NCBI GenBank assembly: GCA_019414665.1
Contig: DXLO01000030.1
Location: 1-26,972, forward strand
DNA from: Bacteroides sp.
GTDB taxonomy: Bacteria > Bacteroidota > Bacteroidia > Bacteroidales > Bacteroidaceae
Direction: 5' to 3'
Length of the DNA: 26,972 bases
In this document: piece after piece, positions 8,611 through 17,612 of the stretch
Numbering within the stretch: position 1 is the stretch's first letter
Layout of the letters: each line of letters starts with the position of its first letter
Notes under the pieces: generated by a model
Databases searched by the model: none
Seen by the model: the letters and a program-made list of their open reading frames with translations, nothing else
Told to the model about the DNA's origin: nothing
Translations under genes and position numbers: made by a program

Positions 8611-10551
8611 ATGATTTCTATTGAAGGACTGAAAGTTGAGTTTGGAGTTACTCCTTTGTTCGAGGATGTTTCATTTGTTATAAATAAGAAAGACCGTATA
8701 GCATTAGTAGGTAAAAATGGTGCGGGAAAATCGACCATGCTGAAGATTCTGGCAGGCCTGCAACAACCTACTGAAGGTAATGTTGCTGTACAGCGAGGAG
8801 TGACAATCGGATATTTGCCTCAGGTGATGATTCTGAGTGATACGCGTACGGTAATGGCTGAGGCCGAAATGGCATTCGAACATATATTCGAGTTACAGGA
8901 TAAGTTGGCAAAAATGAATCAGGAACTTGCCGACCGTACGGATTACGATTCGGAAAGTTATCATGAACTGATAGATCGGTTTACTCACGATAACGAACGC
9001 TTCCTGATGATGGGCGGTACAAATTACAGAGCGGAAATAGAACGTACCTTGGTCGGACTCGGATTCAGCCGGTCTGATTTTGATCGTCCTACCAGTGAGT
9101 TCAGTGGAGGATGGCGTATGCGTATTGAGCTGGCAAAGCTGTTGTTACGCCGCCCTGATGTATTGTTGCTGGACGAGCCGACCAACCATTTGGATATTGA
9201 AAGTATTCAATGGCTGGAAAACTTCCTGAAAATGAGTCCCGGTGCTGTTGTGCTGGTCAGTCACGACCGTGCTTTCATCAATAACGTAACAAACCGGACT
9301 ATCGAGATCTCTTGTGGACGTATTTATGACTATAAGGTTGCTTACGATGAATTTGTCGTCCTCCGTAAAGAACGTCGCGAACAGCAGTTGCGTGCGTACG
9401 AAAATCAGCAGAAGGAGATAAAGGATACTGAAGACTTTATAGAGCGTTTCCGCTATAAAGCGACAAAAGCCGTTCAGGTACAAAGCCGTATCAAGCAACT
9501 GGAGAAAATAGTTCCTATTGAAATAGATGAAGAAGATAACTCAGCACTTCGTTTGAAATTTCCTCCAGCCATGCGTTCCGGCAATTATCCGGTAATTTGC
9601 GAAGGGGTAAAGAAAGCATATGGCGACCATGTTGTGTTTCATGATGTAACCTTGACTATCAATCGTGGAGAGAAAGTTGCTTTCGTTGGAAAGAACGGTG
9701 AAGGTAAGTCAACTCTCGTGAAATGTATCATGGATGAAATTCCATACGAAGGAAAGCTGGTAATAGGACACAATGTACAGATCGGCTATTTTGCGCAGAA
9801 TCAGGCGCAGCTGCTTGATGGAAATCTGACTGTTTTTGATACGATAGATTCTGTGGCCAAAGGAGATATACGCTTGAAAATACGCGATATATTGGGAGCA
9901 TTTATGTTTGGCGGGGAAGCTTCCGACAAGAAAGTAAAGGTGCTTTCGGGAGGGGAGCGGAGCCGACTGGCGATGATAAAACTGTTGCTGGAACCGGTAA
10001 ACTTCCTGATACTGGACGAACCTACCAACCACTTGGATATGCGTTCCAAGGATGTGCTGAAAGAGGCTATCCGTGAATTTGACGGTACGGTGATAGTAGT
10101 TTCTCACGACCGTGAATTTTTGGACGGACTGGTTACAAAGGTTTATGAGTTTGGAGGAGGTGTAGTGAAAGAACATATTGGAGGGATTTACGATTTCTTG
10201 CAGAAAAAGAAAATGGAAAACCTCAATGAACTTCAGCTTTCTCAGTCGCCTACTGTTTCTGCTGCGAAGAAAGAAGAACCGGTACAGGCCAGTGACAATA
10301 AACTTTCGTACGAAGCACAGAAAGAGCAGAACAAAAAAATCCGTAAACTGGAAAAACAGGTTGCAGATTGTGAAACGCTTATTGAACGTCTGGAAAAAGA
10401 AGTTGCCGAACTGGAAGAACGGATGGCTACTCCAGAAGGGGCATCGGATATGAAATTATACGAACAGCATCAGCAACTCAAAAAACAGATATCGGATGCT
10501 GAAGAAGAATGGGAGAATGTTTCTCTTGAACTGGAAGAACTTAAAAGTTAA
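8611..10551 (+). CDS. ABC-F family ATPase (Uup/YfmR-like, ribosome-associated)
   Basis: A soluble protein of 646 residues with two ABC ATPase domains and no membrane segment, which defines ABC-F. Domain 1 has Walker A GKNGAGKST (34-42), signature SGGWRMR and Walker B LLLDEPTNHLD with Asp188/Glu189. Domain 2 has GKNGEGKST (Lys366), signature SGGERSR and LILDEPTNHLD with Asp469/Glu470. The interdomain linker (about 245-310) is charged and helical, as in the P-site tRNA-interaction motif. Residues from about 560 to 646 form a Glu/Lys-rich coiled coil, like the C-terminal domain of Uup. ABC-F proteins bind the ribosomal E site; some confer antibiotic resistance, but a housekeeping role is more likely here. 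The M13 peptidase gene follows after 21 nt and may share its transcript. Confidence 0.95.
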   Translation: MISIEGLKVEFGVTPLFEDVSFVINKKDRIALVGKNGAGKSTMLKILAGLQQPTEGNVAVQRGVTIGYLPQVMILSDTRTVMAEAEMAFEHIFELQDKLAKMNQELADRTDYDSESYHELIDRFTHDNERFLMMGGTNYRAEIERTLVGLGFSRSDFDRPTSEFSGGWRMRIELAKLLLRRPDVLLLDEPTNHLDIESIQWLENFLKMSPGAVVLVSHDRAFINNVTNRTIEISCGRIYDYKVAYDEFVVLRKERREQQLRAYENQQKEIKDTEDFIERFRYKATKAVQVQSRIKQLEKIVPIEIDEEDNSALRLKFPPAMRSGNYPVICEGVKKAYGDHVVFHDVTLTINRGEKVAFVGKNGEGKSTLVKCIMDEIPYEGKLVIGHNVQIGYFAQNQAQLLDGNLTVFDTIDSVAKGDIRLKIRDILGAFMFGGEASDKKVKVLSGGERSRLAMIKLLLEPVNFLILDEPTNHLDMRSKDVLKEAIREFDGTVIVVSHDREFLDGLVTKVYEFGGGVVKEHIGGIYDFLQKKKMENLNELQLSQSPTVSAAKKEEPVQASDNKLSYEAQKEQNKKIRKLEKQVADCETLIERLEKEVAELEERMATPEGASDMKLYEQHQQLKKQISDAEEEWENVSLELEELKS

Positions 10552-10572
10552 AACTGCTAATTATAATTGATT

Positions 10573-12609
10573 ATGAAAACAAAACTTTTTGCTGCTATGG
10601 CAGTGCTGGTTGCTGCTGCCATGACAGGTTGTGCCGGACAAAAGGAAGCTAAAACTACTTCCGGTATCAACTTGGAAAATCTTGACACTACAGTTGCTCC
10701 TAGTCAGGATTTCTATCGTTATGCATGTGGCGGCTGGATGAAGAATCATCCTCTCACAGACGAGTATTCTCGTTATGGAACATTTGAAGTGCTGATTGAA
10801 AACAACCGCAAACAATTGCAGGAACTTATCGAAGGACTGGCTTCTAAGCAGAATGAACCGGGTTCGCTGGCTCAGAAGATCGGGGATGTGTATAACATGG
10901 CAATGGATAGCGTGACTCTTAACAAAGAGGGCATGGCTCCGGTAAAGGCAGAAATGGATAAAATTGCTGCTTTGAAGGATAAAAAAGAAATTATCCCTAT
11001 GGTAGTAGAACTGCTGAACTGTGGTATCGGAACTTATTTCTCAAGCTTTGTTTATGCAGATCCGAAAAACAGTGATGTCAATATGTTCCAGATTGCTCAG
11101 GGTGGATTTAACTTGGGTGAGAAAGAATATTACCTCGACAATGACAGCGCAACTGTAAATGTGCGTGAAAATTACAAGAAATATATTGCTAAACTCTTTA
11201 CTCTGGCAGGATTCTCTGAAGCTGAGGCTCAGCAGAAAATGGCTGATGTAATGGAAATAGAAACTTCTATCGCTAAGGAAGCTTTCAACGCTGTACAGCA
11301 ACGTAATCCAGAGGCTAACTACCATAAAATGTCGTATGCCGATCTGAAAAAGACTTTCTCTGGTATTGACTGGGATACTTATTTGAAAGGCTTGGGCATC
11401 AAGGAAGTTACTGAATTGAACGTGATGCAGATAGAACCTCTGAAAGAAGTTGAAAAACTGATCAACACACTTCCTGTATCAAAACATATCTCTTATTTAC
11501 AGTATAATCTGCTGGACGCTGCTGCTCCTTATCTGAGCGATGACTTTGTAACAGCTCGTTTCGATTTCTATGGAAAGGTATTGTCTGGACGTCAGCAGAA
11601 CTCTCCTCGCTGGAAGCGTGCCGTTAGCGCTGTAGAAAGCATGCTGGGTGAGGCTGTAGGACAAATGTATGTAGAAAAATATTTCCCTGCAGCAGCCAAA
11701 GAACGTATGGTTAAGCTGGTTAAGAATTTACAGGATGCTCTTGGAGAACGTATTAAGGCTCAGGAATGGATGAGTGACAGCACGAAGATGGTTGCTTTGG
11801 AAAAACTGTCTACTTTCCATGTTAAGGTGGGATATCCTGACAAGTGGAAAGATTATTCAAATCTGGACATCAAGAAGGACTCTTATTGGGCTAATGCTTG
11901 CCGTGCAAATAAATGGGGATTGGATGACATGTACAGCCGTTTGGGAAAACCTGTTGATAAGGATGAATGGCTGATGACTCCACAGACTGTAAATGCTTAT
12001 TATAATCCTTCTACTAACGAAATCTGCTTCCCGGCAGGTATCCTGCAATATCCGTTCTTCGATATGAACGCTGATGACGCATTCAACTATGGTGCTATCG
12101 GTGTAGTAATCGGTCATGAAATGACTCACGGATTCGATGATCAGGGTCGTCAGTATGACAAGAATGGTAACCTGACCGACTGGTGGGCAGAAGGTGATGC
12201 AGAACGTTTCGATGCTCGTGCAAAAGTGATGGTTGATTTCTTCAACAATATCGAAGTATTGCCGGGACTGAAAGCTAACGGACAACTGACTTTGGGTGAA
12301 AATCTGGCTGACCATGGAGGTTTGAATGTTTCATATCTTGCATTCCAGAATGCAATGAAAGAAAATCCTCTGGGTGATGTAGACGGATTTACTCCGGAAC
12401 AGCGTTTCTTCTTGGCTTATGCAACCGTATGGGCTGCCAATACTCGTGAAGAAGATATGCGTTCTCGTACAAAATCAGATCCTCATTCATTGGGCGAATG
12501 GCGTGTAAATGGTGCTCTGCCTCATATTCAGGCTTGGTATGATGCCTTCAATATCACTCCGGAAAGTCCGATGTATATTGCTCCTGAAAACCGTGTAAAT
12601 ATCTGGTAA
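10573..12609 (+). CDS. pepO: M13 (neprilysin/PepO-like) zinc endopeptidase, lipoprotein
   Basis: A 678-residue secreted metallopeptidase. ATG 10573 gives a lipoprotein signal peptide with the candidate acylated Cys20 (AAAMTGC), so it should be anchored in the envelope; the upstream TTG at 10567 is not needed. The M13 N-terminal domain starts at NLDTTVAPSQDFYRYACGGW. The catalytic domain has NAYYNPSTNEICFPAGIL, the zinc motif HEMTH (515-519, followed by GFDDQG) and ENLADHGG with Glu576 as third ligand and Asp580. The C-terminal SDPHSLGEWRVNGAL matches the substrate-binding end of the family. M13 enzymes cleave peptides up to a few kDa. It is 21 nt after the ABC-F gene and ends at a clear terminator. 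Confidence 0.95.
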   Translation: MKTKLFAAMAVLVAAAMTGCAGQKEAKTTSGINLENLDTTVAPSQDFYRYACGGWMKNHPLTDEYSRYGTFEVLIENNRKQLQELIEGLASKQNEPGSLAQKIGDVYNMAMDSVTLNKEGMAPVKAEMDKIAALKDKKEIIPMVVELLNCGIGTYFSSFVYADPKNSDVNMFQIAQGGFNLGEKEYYLDNDSATVNVRENYKKYIAKLFTLAGFSEAEAQQKMADVMEIETSIAKEAFNAVQQRNPEANYHKMSYADLKKTFSGIDWDTYLKGLGIKEVTELNVMQIEPLKEVEKLINTLPVSKHISYLQYNLLDAAAPYLSDDFVTARFDFYGKVLSGRQQNSPRWKRAVSAVESMLGEAVGQMYVEKYFPAAAKERMVKLVKNLQDALGERIKAQEWMSDSTKMVALEKLSTFHVKVGYPDKWKDYSNLDIKKDSYWANACRANKWGLDDMYSRLGKPVDKDEWLMTPQTVNAYYNPSTNEICFPAGILQYPFFDMNADDAFNYGAIGVVIGHEMTHGFDDQGRQYDKNGNLTDWWAEGDAERFDARAKVMVDFFNNIEVLPGLKANGQLTLGENLADHGGLNVSYLAFQNAMKENPLGDVDGFTPEQRFFLAYATVWAANTREEDMRSRTKSDPHSLGEWRVNGALPHIQAWYDAFNITPESPMYIAPENRVNIW

Positions 12610-12631
12610 TACAGTTCTTTATATACCTTAG

Positions 12632-12680
12632 AAAAGGTCATGTCAAGGCAATTTAGGTTTGCCGTGGCATGGCCTTTTTT
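12632..12680 (+). terminator. intrinsic terminator of the M13 peptidase gene
   Basis: Long stem: AAAAGGTCATGTCAAGGCAA (12632-12651) against TTGCCGTGGCATGGCCTTTT (12659-12678), with two G-T pairs, one mismatch and a 7-nt loop, followed by TTTTTT. Confidence 0.9.
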
Positions 12681-12762
12681 ATTGTATTTAGTCTGATGCC
12701 GTAGAGGGGAAAAAGATGAATCTTGACGTTTTCTGTCTAAAAACATAGTTTAGTAACACGAA

Positions 12763-12770
12763 TAAATTTG
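12763..12770 (+). promoter_or_regulatory. candidate promoter of the EF-G paralog, -7 motif
   Basis: TAAATTTG fits TAnnTTTG and lies 95 nt before the ATG, without a clear -33 box. A shorter variant, TAATTTG at 12794-12800, has a TTG 20 nt upstream and is an alternative. Confidence 0.4.
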
Positions 12771-12817
12771 TTGCATTTCTGCTCATTAATTTCTAATTTG
12801 CGCATCACTATGTTAGA

Positions 12818-12834
12818 GATATGAAAAGCATATC
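12818..12834. promoter_or_regulatory. palindrome upstream of EF-G paralog
   Basis: GATATG-AAAAG-CATATC is a perfect 6-bp inverted repeat with a 5-nt centre, 31 nt before the start codon. It could be an operator, or a small hairpin in the leader. Position downstream of the candidate promoter argues for leader or repressor use rather than activator binding. Confidence 0.4.
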
Positions 12835-12865
12835 CTTTTGTTCAATAATTAAATCTTGAAATACC

Positions 12866-15025
12866 ATGAAAGTATATCAGACCAACGAAATTAAAAACAT
12901 TGCCCTGCTTGGCAATGACGGATCAGGTAAAACCACCCTCACAGAAGCGCTGCTCTATGAGAGTGGTATTATAAAACGTCGCGGCAGAATCACTGCCAAA
13001 AATACAGTCAGCGACTATTTTCCGGTAGAGCAGGAGTATGGTTACTCGGTCTTCTCTACCGTTTATCATGTAGAGTGGAATGGCAAAAAACTGAATATCA
13101 TCGACTGTCCTGGAAGTGATGACTTTGTGGGAGCTGCTATTACAGCATTGAACGTAACGGATACGGCTATTTTATTGTTGAATGGCCAGTATGGTCCCGA
13201 AGTAGGTACACAAAATCATTTCCGTTATACTGAAAAGTTGGGAAAACCTGTGATTTTCCTGGTAAACCAGCTTGATAGTGAAAAATGTGATTTCGATCAT
13301 GTATTGGAACAGTTGAAGGAAAATTACGGTTCTAAAGTTGTTCCGGTTCAGTATCCGTTGGCTACAGGACCAGACTTCAATTCGTTGATCGATGTACTTT
13401 TGATGAAAAAATATTCATGGGGTCCTGACGGTGGAGCACCGACTATCGAAGAAATTCCTGCTGAGGAAATGGAAAAAGCTCAGGCTTGGCATAAGACTCT
13501 GGTAGAAGCTGCTGCCGAACATGATGAAACTTTGATGGAGAAATTCTTCGAATCTGAATCGCTTACAGAAGACGAAATGCGTGAAGGTATTCGTAAAGGA
13601 TTGGCTGCACGTGGTATGTTCCCTGTTTTCTGTGTGTGTGCAGGTAAAGATATGGGAGTTCGCCGACTGATGGAATTCTTGGGTAATGTCGTTCCATTTG
13701 TTGATGAAATGCCTACTGTACATAATACACGTGGTGTTCCTGTTGCTCCTGATGCAAACGGACCTACTTCTTTGTATTTCTTTAAAACAGCAGTTGAACC
13801 ACATATCGGAGATGTACAGTACTTTAAGGTTATGAGTGGAGTTGTACACGAAGGTGATGATTTGAATAATGCCGATCGTGGTTCTAAAGAACGCATGGCA
13901 CAGCTTTATGTGTGTGCCGGAGCTAACCGTGAAAAGGTAGACGAACTTCGTGCGGGAGATATCGGATGTACAGTGAAACTGAAAGATGTGAAGACAGGAA
14001 ATACCTTGAATGGTAAAGACTGCGAAAATCGTTTTAACTTTATTAAGTATCCGAATCCGAAATATACTCGTGCTATTAAGCCAGTCAATGAAGCTGATAC
14101 AGAAAAGATGATGGCTGTATTGAACCGCATGCGTGAGGAAGATCCGACTTGGGTAGTAGAACAGTCTAAAGAGTTGAAACAGATTTTGGTTCATGGTCAG
14201 GGTGAATTCCACTTGCGTACCTTGAAATGGCGTCTGGAAAACAATGAAAAGCTTCAGGTACAGTTCTATGAACCTAAGATTCCATATCGTGAAACTATTA
14301 CAAAAGCTGCTCGTGCCGATTATCGCCACAAGAAACAATCGGGTGGAGCTGGTCAGTTTGGTGAAGTTCATCTGATTGTAGAACCTTATTATGAAGGAAT
14401 GCCTGCTCCTGAACTGTATAAATTCAACGGCCAGGAATTTAAGATGAATGTAAAGAGTACAGAAACAATTGATCTGGAATGGGGCGGTAAATTGGTATTT
14501 GTTAACAGTGTAGTAGGTGGTGCTATTGATACTCGTTTCATGCCGGCTATTTTGAAAGGTATCATGAGCCGTATGGAACAGGGACCTTTGACCGGTTCGT
14601 ATGCCCGTGATGTACGTGTAATTGTTTATGACGGTAAGATGCATCCGGTAGATTCAAATGAAATTTCTTTCATGCTGGCCGGACGTCAGGCCTTCAGTGA
14701 AGCCTTTAAGAATGCTGGTCCGAAGATTCTGGAACCTATTTATGACGTAGAAGTATTCGTACCAAGTGATAAACTGGGTGATGTTATGAGTGATATGCAA
14801 GGCCGTAGAGGTATGATTATGGGTATGAGCAGTGAAAAAGGCTATGAAAAGCTTGCTGCAAAGGTACCTTTGAAAGAAATGTCTAATTATTCTACAGCAT
14901 TGAGCTCACTTACAGGAGGACGCGCTTCGTTCATTATGAAGTTTGCAAGTTATGAACTTGTGCCGACTGATGTTCAGAATAAGTTGATGAAAGAATTCGA
15001 AGAACAAGAAAAAGAAGAGGTATAA
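12866..15025 (+). CDS. fusA2: EF-G paralog with degenerate GTPase motifs (EF-G2-like)
   Basis: A 719-residue translocase-family protein with full EF-G layout: G domain, domain II, and C-terminal domains III-V (RADYRHKKQSGGAGQFGEV and VYDGKMHPVDSNEISF are family landmarks). The G domain departs from the canonical factor. The P-loop is GNDGSGKTT (16-24) instead of GHIDAGKTT. Switch I reads EQEYGYSV where EQERGITI is expected. Switch II is DCPGSDDF (80-87) where DTPGHVDF is expected, so the catalytic His is Ser84. The G4 motif is NQLD rather than NKMD. In Bacteroides thetaiotaomicron a paralog of this kind, EF-G2 (BT2167), is reported to lack GTPase activity, to be controlled by the CRP-like regulator Cur and to help gut colonisation. 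The gene is flanked by terminators and looks monocistronic. Confidence 0.92.
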   Translation: MKVYQTNEIKNIALLGNDGSGKTTLTEALLYESGIIKRRGRITAKNTVSDYFPVEQEYGYSVFSTVYHVEWNGKKLNIIDCPGSDDFVGAAITALNVTDTAILLLNGQYGPEVGTQNHFRYTEKLGKPVIFLVNQLDSEKCDFDHVLEQLKENYGSKVVPVQYPLATGPDFNSLIDVLLMKKYSWGPDGGAPTIEEIPAEEMEKAQAWHKTLVEAAAEHDETLMEKFFESESLTEDEMREGIRKGLAARGMFPVFCVCAGKDMGVRRLMEFLGNVVPFVDEMPTVHNTRGVPVAPDANGPTSLYFFKTAVEPHIGDVQYFKVMSGVVHEGDDLNNADRGSKERMAQLYVCAGANREKVDELRAGDIGCTVKLKDVKTGNTLNGKDCENRFNFIKYPNPKYTRAIKPVNEADTEKMMAVLNRMREEDPTWVVEQSKELKQILVHGQGEFHLRTLKWRLENNEKLQVQFYEPKIPYRETITKAARADYRHKKQSGGAGQFGEVHLIVEPYYEGMPAPELYKFNGQEFKMNVKSTETIDLEWGGKLVFVNSVVGGAIDTRFMPAILKGIMSRMEQGPLTGSYARDVRVIVYDGKMHPVDSNEISFMLAGRQAFSEAFKNAGPKILEPIYDVEVFVPSDKLGDVMSDMQGRRGMIMGMSSEKGYEKLAAKVPLKEMSNYSTALSSLTGGRASFIMKFASYELVPTDVQNKLMKEFEEQEKEEV

Positions 15026-15054
15026 ACTTTCTAGTTGTTGTTTTTATAGGTTGC

Positions 15055-15088
15055 AAAGGTCGCATTTCTTAAAAATGCGGCCTTTTTT
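15055..15088 (+). terminator. intrinsic terminator of the EF-G paralog gene
   Basis: AAAGGTCGCATTT (15055-15067) pairs with AAATGCGGCCTTT across a short loop with one G-T pair, followed by a T-run ending at 15088. Confidence 0.9.
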
Positions 15089-15121
15089 ATTTAACGAAGC
15101 TTAAACAATTAGCATACTTTG

Positions 15122-15153
15122 TTTGTTATTAATTTAAAATTTTATTATTTTTG
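15122..15153 (+). promoter_or_regulatory. rprXY promoter (Bacteroidota -33/-7)
   Basis: TTTG at 15122-15125, a 20-nt spacer, then TATTTTTG at 15146-15153: a full match to TTTG-N(19-21)-TAnnTTTG. Transcription from about 15160 would give a leader of roughly 130 nt before the histidine kinase ATG. Confidence 0.75.
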
Positions 15154-15158
15154 CATTA

Positions 15159-15259
15159 AAGCAGAGTAATGTGTGGCGTAAAGTTTTTAAAATAACATGT
15201 AAATATCCGCTTTTCGTTAATATAAGAGAATCACGGATTAAAACATGTTAAGCAGAGTA
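15159..15259 (+). promoter_or_regulatory. repeat-bearing leader of rprXY
   Basis: The predicted leader starts with AAGCAGAGTA (15159-15168), which recurs exactly at 15250-15259. Between the copies, AACATGT (15194-15200) and ATCCG (15205-15209) face CGGAT (15234-15238) and ACATGTT (15243-15249), giving a two-segment hairpin. AACATGTT at 15242-15249 is itself a perfect 8-bp palindrome. Confidence 0.5.
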
Positions 15260-15292
15260 TCTTGTAAGTGATAGCTGTTTAATTTTGCCTTC

Positions 15293-16831
15293 ATGAAAAA
15301 GTCAACTATTTGGATATTAGGTATTGTAATGGGACTCTCTTTTCTTAGCTTGCTCTATTTGCAGGTAAGTTATATAGAAGAGATGGTCAAGATGCGCAAG
15401 GAGCAGTTCGAAGAGAATGTAGGACGGAGTCTTGCTCAGGCTGTTCATAACTTAGAGTTGGTGGAAACGAAAAAATATCTTGAAAAAGATGTTGCGGCCA
15501 CTGAACGTGCTGCACAGCTTTCTCAACAATTTCAAGGTCAACATCAGTCTCAGTCTAGTGGAAGTGTGTTGATCGGTTCTTCCGATGGAAGTACGATTTC
15601 TACTTTCGAGTGGAAAACTGTGATAAATCGTCCTTCTAGTATTCCTAAAGAGATTATTTCAACCGGAAAGAATATTCCTCAGACTTCACGTACGTTGCAG
15701 GAGATCGTAAAAGAACGTTATATTTACCAGCGTGCTTTGTTGAATGAGGTAGTTTACAATATTCTTTATACGGCGAGTGATAAGCCGTTGAAAGAACGAG
15801 TAAATTTCAAACAGCTGGATTATTTTCTGAATTCGGAATTAAAGAATAACGGGGTAGACATACCTTATCATTTTACGGTAACAGACCGTGATAATAAAGA
15901 AATTTATCGTTGCTCTGATTATGAATACGATAACGAAAAGGTTTACTCTCGGTTGCTGTTCGAAAAAGATCCTCCCGCAAAGATGGGATTTGTAAATGTC
16001 TTTTTCCCGACAATGGACAATTACATTTTCAGTTCTGTACGGTTCATGATACCATCTATTATTTTTACGCTGGTATTGTTGGTGACTTTTATTTTTACCA
16101 TATACATCATTTTCCGTCAGAAGAAACTGACAGAGATAAAGAATGATTTCATTAACAATATGACTCATGAATTCAAGACACCTATCTCTACTATTTCTTT
16201 GGCTGCCCAGATGTTGAATGATCCGGCCGTAGGTAAATCGCCTGCCATGTTTAAGCATATTTCTGGGGTTATAAATGATGAAACCAAACGATTGCGTTTC
16301 CAGGTAGAAAAGGTTTTGCAGATGTCTATGTTCGAACGACAAAAGGCAACACTGAAGAAAAAAGAGGTTGATGCCAATGAACTGGTTTACGGTGTAACCA
16401 ACACATTCCGCCTGAAAGTGGAAAACTGTAACGGAACTTTGGATGTTGCTCTGGATGCCGACGATCCGTTCATCTATGTAGATGAAATGCATTTTACGAA
16501 TGTAATATTCAATCTTTTGGATAATGCATTGAAATATAAGAAACCGGATGTTAATATTCATCTGAAAGTCCGTACTTGGAATGAATCAGGCAAGCTTCAT
16601 ATATCGATAGAAGATAATGGTATCGGTATAAAGAAAGAAAACCTGAAAAAAATATTTGAAAAGTTCTACCGGGTTCATACAGGCAACTTACACGATGTGA
16701 AAGGCTTTGGTTTGGGCTTGGCCTATGTAAAGAAGATAATTACAGATCACAAGGGAACTATACGTGCCGAAAGTGAACTGAATGTAGGAACTAAATTTAT
16801 TATTGTATTACCTTTATTTAAAGAAGATTGA
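15293..16831 (+). CDS. rprX: sensor histidine kinase RprX
   Basis: A 512-residue membrane sensor kinase. It has a transmembrane helix at about 7-24, a periplasmic sensor region to about 245, a second transmembrane segment at about 250-275 (IPSIIFTLVLLVTFIFTIYI), then the H-box NNMTHEFKTPIS with phospho-acceptor His292. The ATPase domain shows the N-box NVIFNLLDNALKYKK (from 403), G1 IEDNGIGI, F-box FEKFYRVH and G2 GFGLGLAYV (from 471). No HAMP domain is evident. The kinase-RprY pairing and gene order match RprX/RprY, first described in Bacteroides fragilis, where the cloned genes affected tetQ expression; the natural signal is unknown. The rprY start is 1 nt after its stop, so the two are translationally coupled. 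Confidence 0.93.
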   Translation: MKKSTIWILGIVMGLSFLSLLYLQVSYIEEMVKMRKEQFEENVGRSLAQAVHNLELVETKKYLEKDVAATERAAQLSQQFQGQHQSQSSGSVLIGSSDGSTISTFEWKTVINRPSSIPKEIISTGKNIPQTSRTLQEIVKERYIYQRALLNEVVYNILYTASDKPLKERVNFKQLDYFLNSELKNNGVDIPYHFTVTDRDNKEIYRCSDYEYDNEKVYSRLLFEKDPPAKMGFVNVFFPTMDNYIFSSVRFMIPSIIFTLVLLVTFIFTIYIIFRQKKLTEIKNDFINNMTHEFKTPISTISLAAQMLNDPAVGKSPAMFKHISGVINDETKRLRFQVEKVLQMSMFERQKATLKKKEVDANELVYGVTNTFRLKVENCNGTLDVALDADDPFIYVDEMHFTNVIFNLLDNALKYKKPDVNIHLKVRTWNESGKLHISIEDNGIGIKKENLKKIFEKFYRVHTGNLHDVKGFGLGLAYVKKIITDHKGTIRAESELNVGTKFIIVLPLFKED

Positions 16832-16832
16832 T

Positions 16833-17531
16833 ATGGACGAAAAATTGCGTATTTTGTTGTGCGAGGATGATGAGAATCTTGGCATGCTTTTAAGAGAATA
16901 TTTGCAGGCAAAAGGATATTCAGCAGAGTTGTTTCCTGACGGTGAAGCTGGTTTCAAGGCCTTTTTGAAAAATAAATACGATTTGTGTGTACTTGATGTA
17001 ATGATGCCTAAGAAAGATGGTTTTACTTTGGCACAGGAAATACGTCAGGCAAATGCTGAAATTCCTATTATTTTCCTTACAGCTAAAACACTGAAGGAAG
17101 ATATCCTGGAAGGATTCAAGATTGGTGCTGATGATTATATTACTAAACCTTTCAGTATGGAAGAGCTGACTTTCCGTATCGAAGCTATTTTACGTCGTGT
17201 ACGTGGAAAACGCAATAAGGAAAGCAATATGTATAAAATCGGACGTTTCACATTCGATACTCAGAAACAGATTTTGTCTATTGGCGATAAGCAGACTAAA
17301 CTGACAACTAAAGAGTCTGAATTGTTAGGATTGCTTTGCGCTCATGCTAATGAAATTCTTCAGCGTGACTTTGCATTGAAGACTATCTGGATAGATGATA
17401 ATTACTTTAACGCACGAAGCATGGATGTGTATATCACTAAATTGCGTAAGCATCTGAAAGATGATGATTCTATCGAGATTATCAATATCCATGGTAAAGG
17501 ATATAAATTGATTACCCCAGAGCAAGAATAA
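16833..17531 (+). CDS. rprY: response regulator RprY (OmpR/PhoB family)
   Basis: A 232-residue regulator with a receiver domain (1-120) and OmpR-type winged helix (about 130-228). Receiver residues: acidic pair Asp12/Asp13 in CEDDE, phospho-acceptor Asp55 in LDVMMP, Thr in FLTAKT, and Lys in YITKPF. The DNA-binding half ends with the usual RSMDVYITKLRKHL and IINIHGKGYKL. ATG 16833 is one base past the rprX stop; the frame extends to an upstream TTG inside rprX that is unlikely to be used. It should be phosphorylated by the adjacent kinase. A strong bidirectional terminator follows. Confidence 0.95.
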   Translation: MDEKLRILLCEDDENLGMLLREYLQAKGYSAELFPDGEAGFKAFLKNKYDLCVLDVMMPKKDGFTLAQEIRQANAEIPIIFLTAKTLKEDILEGFKIGADDYITKPFSMEELTFRIEAILRRVRGKRNKESNMYKIGRFTFDTQKQILSIGDKQTKLTTKESELLGLLCAHANEILQRDFALKTIWIDDNYFNARSMDVYITKLRKHLKDDDSIEIINIHGKGYKLITPEQE

Positions 17532-17552
17532 GAAATAACTGATAACTGAAAT

Positions 17553-17587
17553 AAAAAAGCCTGAGTTTATAAAACCCAGGCTTTTTT
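17553..17587. terminator. bidirectional terminator between rprY and the small membrane protein
   Basis: AAAAAAGCCTG (17553-17563) and CAGGCTTTTTT (17577-17587), with further inner pairs (GTTT/AAAC), form a symmetrical A-stem-T hairpin that can stop transcription from both sides. Confidence 0.92.
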
Positions 17588-17612
17588 ATTTCTCTTTTTT
17601 GTTAGCTCAATA

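Noticed and set aside
8611..10551. Antibiotic-resistance ABC-F gene
   Set aside because: The Uup-like C-terminal coiled coil and housekeeping context favour a general ribosome factor; nothing shows a resistance-type interdomain loop.
13415..14644. Long minus-strand open frame of 409 codons inside the EF-G paralog
   Set aside because: It lies fully antisense to a clearly conserved gene; its translation is rich in Ser, Thr, Phe and His with no domain pattern, as expected from an antisense shadow.
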